DNA of 64,000 nt, taken from Tyzzerella sp. GTDB taxonomy: Bacteria; Bacillota; Clostridia; Lachnospirales; Anaerotignaceae. A program made the translations under genes and the position numbers. Every line of letters begins with the position of its first letter. The first letter of the stretch is position 1. The stretch spans positions 1-64,000 of the forward strand of contig DXZA01000086.1 of NCBI GenBank assembly GCA_019415525.1, read 5' to 3'. Shown in pieces: positions 60,270 through 64,000 of this stretch. The notes below the pieces were generated by a model. It was given only the letters and a program-made list of their open reading frames with translations, did not search any database and was not told where the DNA came from.

Positions 60270-62102
60270 ATGGGTAAAATAATTGGTATTGACTTAGGAA
60301 CAACAAACTCTTGTGTAGCAGTTATGGAAGGTGGCCAGCCTGTTGTAATCGTAAATTCAGATGGTGGAAGAACAACTCCTTCAGTTGTTGGTTTTGCTAA
60401 AAATGGTGAAAGACTTGTTGGTGAAACAGCTAAACGTCAGGCTATTACAAATCCTGATAATACAATAAGTTCTATTAAACGTCACATGGGTGACAACTAT
60501 AAAGTAACTATCGAAGGAAAAGGATATTCTCCACAGGAAATTTCAGCTATGATTCTTCAGAAACTTAAAGCAGATGCTGAAAGCTATCTTGGTGAAACAG
60601 TTTCAGAAGCTGTTATTACAGTTCCTGCTTACTTCAATGATGCTCAACGTCAGGCAACAAAAGATGCTGGTAAAATTGCAGGTCTTGATGTAAAACGTAT
60701 TATAAACGAACCAACAGCAGCAGCTCTTGCTTATGGTCTTGATAATGAAAATGAACAGAAAATAATGGTATATGACCTTGGTGGTGGTACATTCGACGTT
60801 TCTATTATTGAAATTGGTGATGGTGTTATTGAAGTTCTTTCAACAAATGGTGATACACGTCTTGGTGGTGACGACTTTGACCAGAGAGTTATTGATTTCC
60901 TTGTTTCTGAATTCAAAAAAGCAGAAGGAATGGATTTAAGCTCAGATAAAATGGCTATGCAGAGACTTAAAGAAGCTGCTGAAAAAGCTAAAAAAGAACT
61001 TTCAACAGTAACAACAACAAATATTAACCTTCCTTTCATTACAATGAATCAGGATGGACCAAAACACCTTGATATTACTCTTACAAGAGCTAAATTTGAT
61101 GAACTTACAGCTGACCTTGTAGATAGAACAATGGAACCTGTTAGACTTGCTCTTAAAGATGCAGACTTACAGCCATCAGAACTTGATAAAGTTCTCCTTG
61201 TAGGTGGTTCAACAAGAATTCCTGCTGTTCAGGAAGCTGTTAAGAAATATACAGGAAAAGAACCTTTCAAAGGTATCAACCCAGACGAATGTGTAGCTAT
61301 CGGTGCTTCAATTCAGGGTGGTAAACTTGCAGGAGATGCAGGTGCAGGTAGCGTTCTTCTTCTTGACGTAACACCACTTTCACTTGGTATCGAAACATTA
61401 GGCGGTGTTGCTACAAAACTTATCGATAGAAATACAACAATACCTACAAGCAAAAAACAGGTATTCTCAACAGCAGAAGATAATCAGACAGCAGTTGATA
61501 TTCACGTAGTACAGGGTGAAAGACCTCTTGCTAAAGATAATAAAACATTAGGACAGTTCAGACTTGATGGTATCGCACCAGCAAGAAGAGGTGTTCCACA
61601 GATTGAAGTTTCATTCGATATTGATGCGAATGGTATTGTAAACGTTTCTGCAAAAGACCTTGGAACAGGTAAAGAACAGAAAATCACAATTACAGCAGGT
61701 TCTAACTTAAGCGATGAAGAAATCGATAGAGCTGTAAAAGAAGCTGAACAGTATGCAGAAGCAGACAAAAAACGTAAAGAAGCTATTGATGCTAAAAATG
61801 AAGCTGATTCTCTTGTATTCCAGACAGAAAAAGCTCTTGAAGAACTTGGAGATAAAGTTGATGCAGGTGAAAAAGCTGGTATCGAAGCTGAACTTACAAA
61901 ACTTAAAGATGCTATCAAAGATAAAGATGTTGAAACAATGAGTGATAGCGATGTTGAAAGCATTAAATCAGCAACAGAAAGTCTTAGAAATGAATTCTAC
62001 AAAATTTCTGAAAAATTATATCAGCAGGCACAGGCTGCTCAGGGTGCAGAAGCTCCAAACGGTGACCCTAATGTTGTTGACGGAGAAGGAAAAGAGTTAT
62101 AA
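60270..62102 (+). CDS. dnaK: chaperone DnaK
   Basis: 610 residues, full length Hsp70. N-terminal GIDLGTTNSCVAVMEGG, phosphate loops DLGGGTFDVS and LVGGSTRIPAV, DNAQR-type YFNDAQRQATKDAG, and C-terminal lid. ATP-driven folding of client proteins, with DnaJ and GrpE. AGGAGG precedes the ATG. Codons are richer in C than most neighbours, as for an abundant protein. Confidence 0.98.
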   Translation: MGKIIGIDLGTTNSCVAVMEGGQPVVIVNSDGGRTTPSVVGFAKNGERLVGETAKRQAITNPDNTISSIKRHMGDNYKVTIEGKGYSPQEISAMILQKLKADAESYLGETVSEAVITVPAYFNDAQRQATKDAGKIAGLDVKRIINEPTAAALAYGLDNENEQKIMVYDLGGGTFDVSIIEIGDGVIEVLSTNGDTRLGGDDFDQRVIDFLVSEFKKAEGMDLSSDKMAMQRLKEAAEKAKKELSTVTTTNINLPFITMNQDGPKHLDITLTRAKFDELTADLVDRTMEPVRLALKDADLQPSELDKVLLVGGSTRIPAVQEAVKKYTGKEPFKGINPDECVAIGASIQGGKLAGDAGAGSVLLLDVTPLSLGIETLGGVATKLIDRNTTIPTSKKQVFSTAEDNQTAVDIHVVQGERPLAKDNKTLGQFRLDGIAPARRGVPQIEVSFDIDANGIVNVSAKDLGTGKEQKITITAGSNLSDEEIDRAVKEAEQYAEADKKRKEAIDAKNEADSLVFQTEKALEELGDKVDAGEKAGIEAELTKLKDAIKDKDVETMSDSDVESIKSATESLRNEFYKISEKLYQQAQAAQGAEAPNGDPNVVDGEGKEL

Positions 62103-62144
62103 AATAAAGCGTGGCTTTTAAAGATATTAAAAGCGTGACCCTAT

Positions 62145-62189
62145 AAATAAAAAAGGGGCAGGTAGATTTGCCTGTTCCCTTTTTTTAAG
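62145..62189 (+). terminator. terminator between dnaK and dnaJ
   Basis: Hairpin AAGGGGCAGG / CCTGTTCCCTT plus a run of T. A smaller hairpin, GCTTTTAA / TTAAAAGC, precedes it at about 62112-62133. Confidence 0.75.
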
Positions 62190-62252
62190 TAGTAATGAAT
62201 TTTAGGTGTATAGTAATATACATAATTCCAATAATTAAGGCTGGTGAGAATT

Positions 62253-63416
62253 TTGGCAACTAAACGTGATTATTATGAAGTCCTCGGTATTGCTAAGGGT
62301 GCAAGTGATGCAGAGATTAAAAAGGCATATAGAAAACTTGCAAAAAAATATCACCCAGATGCTAACCCAGGAAATAAAGAAGCAGAAGAAAAGTTTAAAG
62401 AATTAGGAGAGGCTTATGAAGTTTTAAGCGACCCTCAGAAAAAAGCTCAGTATGACCAGTTCGGACACGCTGCATTTGAACAAGGAGGCGGCTTCGGAGG
62501 CGGAGGCGGCTTCTATGGTGGCGGAATGAATTTTGATATGGGCGATATATTTGATATGTTTGGTTTTGGCGGTTTCGGCGGAGGCGGAAGTCAAAGAAGA
62601 AATGGCCCAAGACGTGGTGCAGATATAAATGTTTCTATATCAATTTCATTTGAAGAAGCTGTTTTTGGTACAAAGAAAGAAATTCAAATAAGTGTTACAG
62701 ATAAATGTGAAACTTGTGGTGGTAGTGGTTCTAAACCTGGAAGTCATGCTGAAACATGTAAGAGATGTAATGGTACAGGTCAAGAAAGAGTTGTACAGCA
62801 GTCAATGTTTGGTTCAGTTACAAGTGTAAGAACATGTTCTGCTTGTGGTGGTACTGGTAAGACTATAAAAGACCCATGTACATCATGTAATGGTACTGGA
62901 AAAGTTAAGAAGACTAAGAAATTTGAAGTTAATATTCCTAAGGGTATTGATAATGGTCAGACAATTCGCCTTGCTGGTAAAGGTAATGCTGGAGAGCTTG
63001 GTGGAGAAAACGGTGACCTTCTTGTAACAGTATATGTACAGCCACATAGAATATTTAAAAGACAAGGAAATAATGTTTACAGTAATGTAGAAATAAACTT
63101 TGTTCAGGCTGCTCTTGGTGGTGAAATAAAAGTAACTACTCTTGATGGTGAAGAAAGCTATACTGTAAAGGCAGGAACACAGCCTGAAACTGTTGTAACT
63201 CTTAAAGGTAAAGGTGTTCCTTATATAAGAAATAATAAAGTAAGAGGCGACCATATTATAACATTTAAAGTTAAAATACCTACTGATATGTCAGAAAGAC
63301 AAAAAGACCTTCTTCGTCAGTTCTATGGCACACCTGTTGATGGTATGAATTTTGAGAAAAAAGATGAAGAGAAAAAAGGTTTTTGGGATAAAGTAAAAGA
63401 TTCTTTTAAAGAATAA
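62253..63416 (+). CDS. dnaJ: chaperone DnaJ
   Basis: 387 residues. J domain (RDYYEVLGI, HPD in YHPDANPG), Gly/Phe-rich stretch (about 75-118), four C-x2-C-x-G-x-G zinc repeats (about 148-215) and C-terminal client domains. Stimulates DnaK ATPase. TTG start at 62253, after GGTGAG; three more codons upstream are not used by the family. A terminator separates it from dnaK, so it may also have its own promoter. Confidence 0.96.
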   Translation: MATKRDYYEVLGIAKGASDAEIKKAYRKLAKKYHPDANPGNKEAEEKFKELGEAYEVLSDPQKKAQYDQFGHAAFEQGGGFGGGGGFYGGGMNFDMGDIFDMFGFGGFGGGGSQRRNGPRRGADINVSISISFEEAVFGTKKEIQISVTDKCETCGGSGSKPGSHAETCKRCNGTGQERVVQQSMFGSVTSVRTCSACGGTGKTIKDPCTSCNGTGKVKKTKKFEVNIPKGIDNGQTIRLAGKGNAGELGGENGDLLVTVYVQPHRIFKRQGNNVYSNVEINFVQAALGGEIKVTTLDGEESYTVKAGTQPETVVTLKGKGVPYIRNNKVRGDHIITFKVKIPTDMSERQKDLLRQFYGTPVDGMNFEKKDEEKKGFWDKVKDSFKE

Positions 63417-63433
63417 TATTTTTGGAGGTAACA

Positions 63434-63688
63434 ATGGTACACGAATATAAAACAAGAGGAACATGTGCTGCCAAAATAGACTTTGAAGTTGAAGATAATA
63501 AACTTAAAAATGTTGTTTATTATGGTGGTTGTAATGGAAATCTTAAAGGTATTTCAAGTCTTCTTGAAGGTATGAATATTGATGATGTAATATCTAAGCT
63601 TGAAGGTGTTACATGTGGAATGAAAAAAACAAGTTGTCCAGACCAACTTGCACAGGCTTTAAAGGCTTACAAAAACGGAGAAATTTAA
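63434..63688 (+). CDS. TSCPD-domain protein (TIGR03905 family)
   Basis: 84 residues of the small TSCPD family found in Clostridia. Typical G-T-C-A-A-K-I-D-F-E-V, GGCNGNLKGIS and LEGVTCGMKKTSCPDQLAQAL segments with conserved Cys. The related domain occurs at the C-terminus of ribonucleotide reductases of class II. Function unknown. Start ATG 63434, 6 bases after GGAGG; a five-residue extension upstream overlaps the site. Confidence 0.9.
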   Translation: MVHEYKTRGTCAAKIDFEVEDNKLKNVVYYGGCNGNLKGISSLLEGMNIDDVISKLEGVTCGMKKTSCPDQLAQALKAYKNGEI

Positions 63689-63716
63689 AAAAAACGCACC
63701 TAAAGGTGCGTTTTTT
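63687..63716. terminator. bidirectional terminator
   Basis: Hairpin AACGCACCT / AGGTGCGTT with A and T runs, between the TSCPD gene and the convergent DUF975 gene. Confidence 0.85.
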
Positions 63717-64000
63717 CTGTTTTATAATATTCATTCCATAAATTTTCGAATAATATTGATTTTGCTGTGTAATAATAAGGTTGCAAGAATATATCTCCTA
63801 TTGATAATGTCAATATATTTGAAAGTAATCTCCAACCTATAAATGAAAGGTCAAAAAGAAATATATCCATTTTTCTTTTTTTTGTAATATTAAAAGATAA
63901 TTTTAATGCATCAAAAGCATCTAATTTAGGGTCTTTAATTAATATAAAAGGCGTCATAGAGAAAACATAAGATAATATTATTCCAGGAATTATAAAAAGT
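63700..64000 (-). CDS. DUF975 family membrane protein, C-terminal part
   Basis: Only the last 100 codons are in the window; the gene enters from the right edge. The motif IIPGIILSYVFSMTPFIL and the following FILIKDPKLDAFDALKLS are typical of DUF975 membrane proteins. Function unknown. The apparent internal start codon at 63957 is not the real start. The stop lies within the terminator hairpin. Confidence 0.85.
   Translation of the reverse strand, partial: LFIIPGIILSYVFSMTPFILIKDPKLDAFDALKLSFNITKKRKMDIFLFDLSFIGWRLLSNILTLSIGDIFLQPYYYTAKSILFENLWNEYYKTEKTHL

Overview
The window comes from the chromosome of a low-GC, endospore-forming Clostridia bacterium, most likely a Lachnospirales relative. 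Evidence for sporulation is a three-gene gerA-type germinant receptor operon, spoIIR and spmA-spmB. Other Firmicutes marks are a DnaD plus DnaC/DnaI-type primosome pair, a T-box leader, a CIRCE-controlled hrcA-grpE-dnaK operon, a long Alu-containing SRP RNA, AGGAGG ribosome sites and frequent TTG/GTG starts. Codon use is strongly A/T-ending. I see no prophage, insertion sequence, CRISPR array or rRNA operon; most of the window is ordinary core chromosome with a few accessory pockets.

Layout. 1-550: end of a tRNA cluster (Glu partial, Thr, Met/Ile2, Asp, Val, Leu). 585-10815: single genes, mostly in their own transcription units: an FMN-dependent alpha-hydroxy-acid oxidoreductase, a stalk-domain surface protein, a CmpB-like membrane protein, asnB, lipoproteins, murG, an M1-peptidase-like lipoprotein without its zinc site, and a HIT protein. 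11488-18531: cyclophilin lipoprotein, pyrG, a KdpD-type USP domain protein, then a compact run of SEC-C protein, sua5, rpiB, upp and a TagO/WecA-type transferase. 18557-20602 (minus): dnaC and dnaD, preceded by a cluster of four DnaA-box-like sites. 21034-25753: envelope region with a highly expressed surface protein, a type I toxin-antitoxin-like locus, a small stalk-domain protein and a TolC-like protein. 25810-32198: gerA operon, spoIIR, ddl, murI. 32307-37888: thioredoxin, an RsiV-like/stalk fusion, an AbrB-like regulator, spmAB, an FG-GAP lipoprotein, tadA and a chloramphenicol-acetyltransferase homologue. 37982-45621: SRP RNA, uppP, a DUF362 ferredoxin, an MBL hydrolase, a tryptophan T-box with trpB2, an orphan carboxyltransferase and an AI-2E/YtvI permease. 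45819-53098: ispE-gntR, cardiolipin synthase, acyl-ACP thioesterase, a LysM-G5 protein, tRNA-Leu, a PH-domain and a YwqG-like protein. 53217-64000: lepA, an inserted accessory pocket (small membrane protein, ECF sigma/anti-sigma pair), hemW, hrcA-grpE-dnaK, dnaJ, a TSCPD protein and the end of a DUF975 gene.

Functional threads. Cell-wall precursor synthesis is spread over the window (murG, the TagO/WecA-like transferase, ddl, murI, uppP). Four secreted proteins share the stalk (copper-amine-oxidase-N-like) domain; two also share an N-terminal motif and a beta module and are envelope paralogues expressed at apparently very different levels. The observations most worth a second look are the toxin-antitoxin-like locus at 23402-23697, the phased DnaA boxes upstream of dnaD, the M1-like lipoprotein that has lost its catalytic residues and apparently starts at ATC, the TolC-like protein in an apparent monoderm, and several sites where terminators and expression signals share the same bases (25763-25808, 58490-58528).
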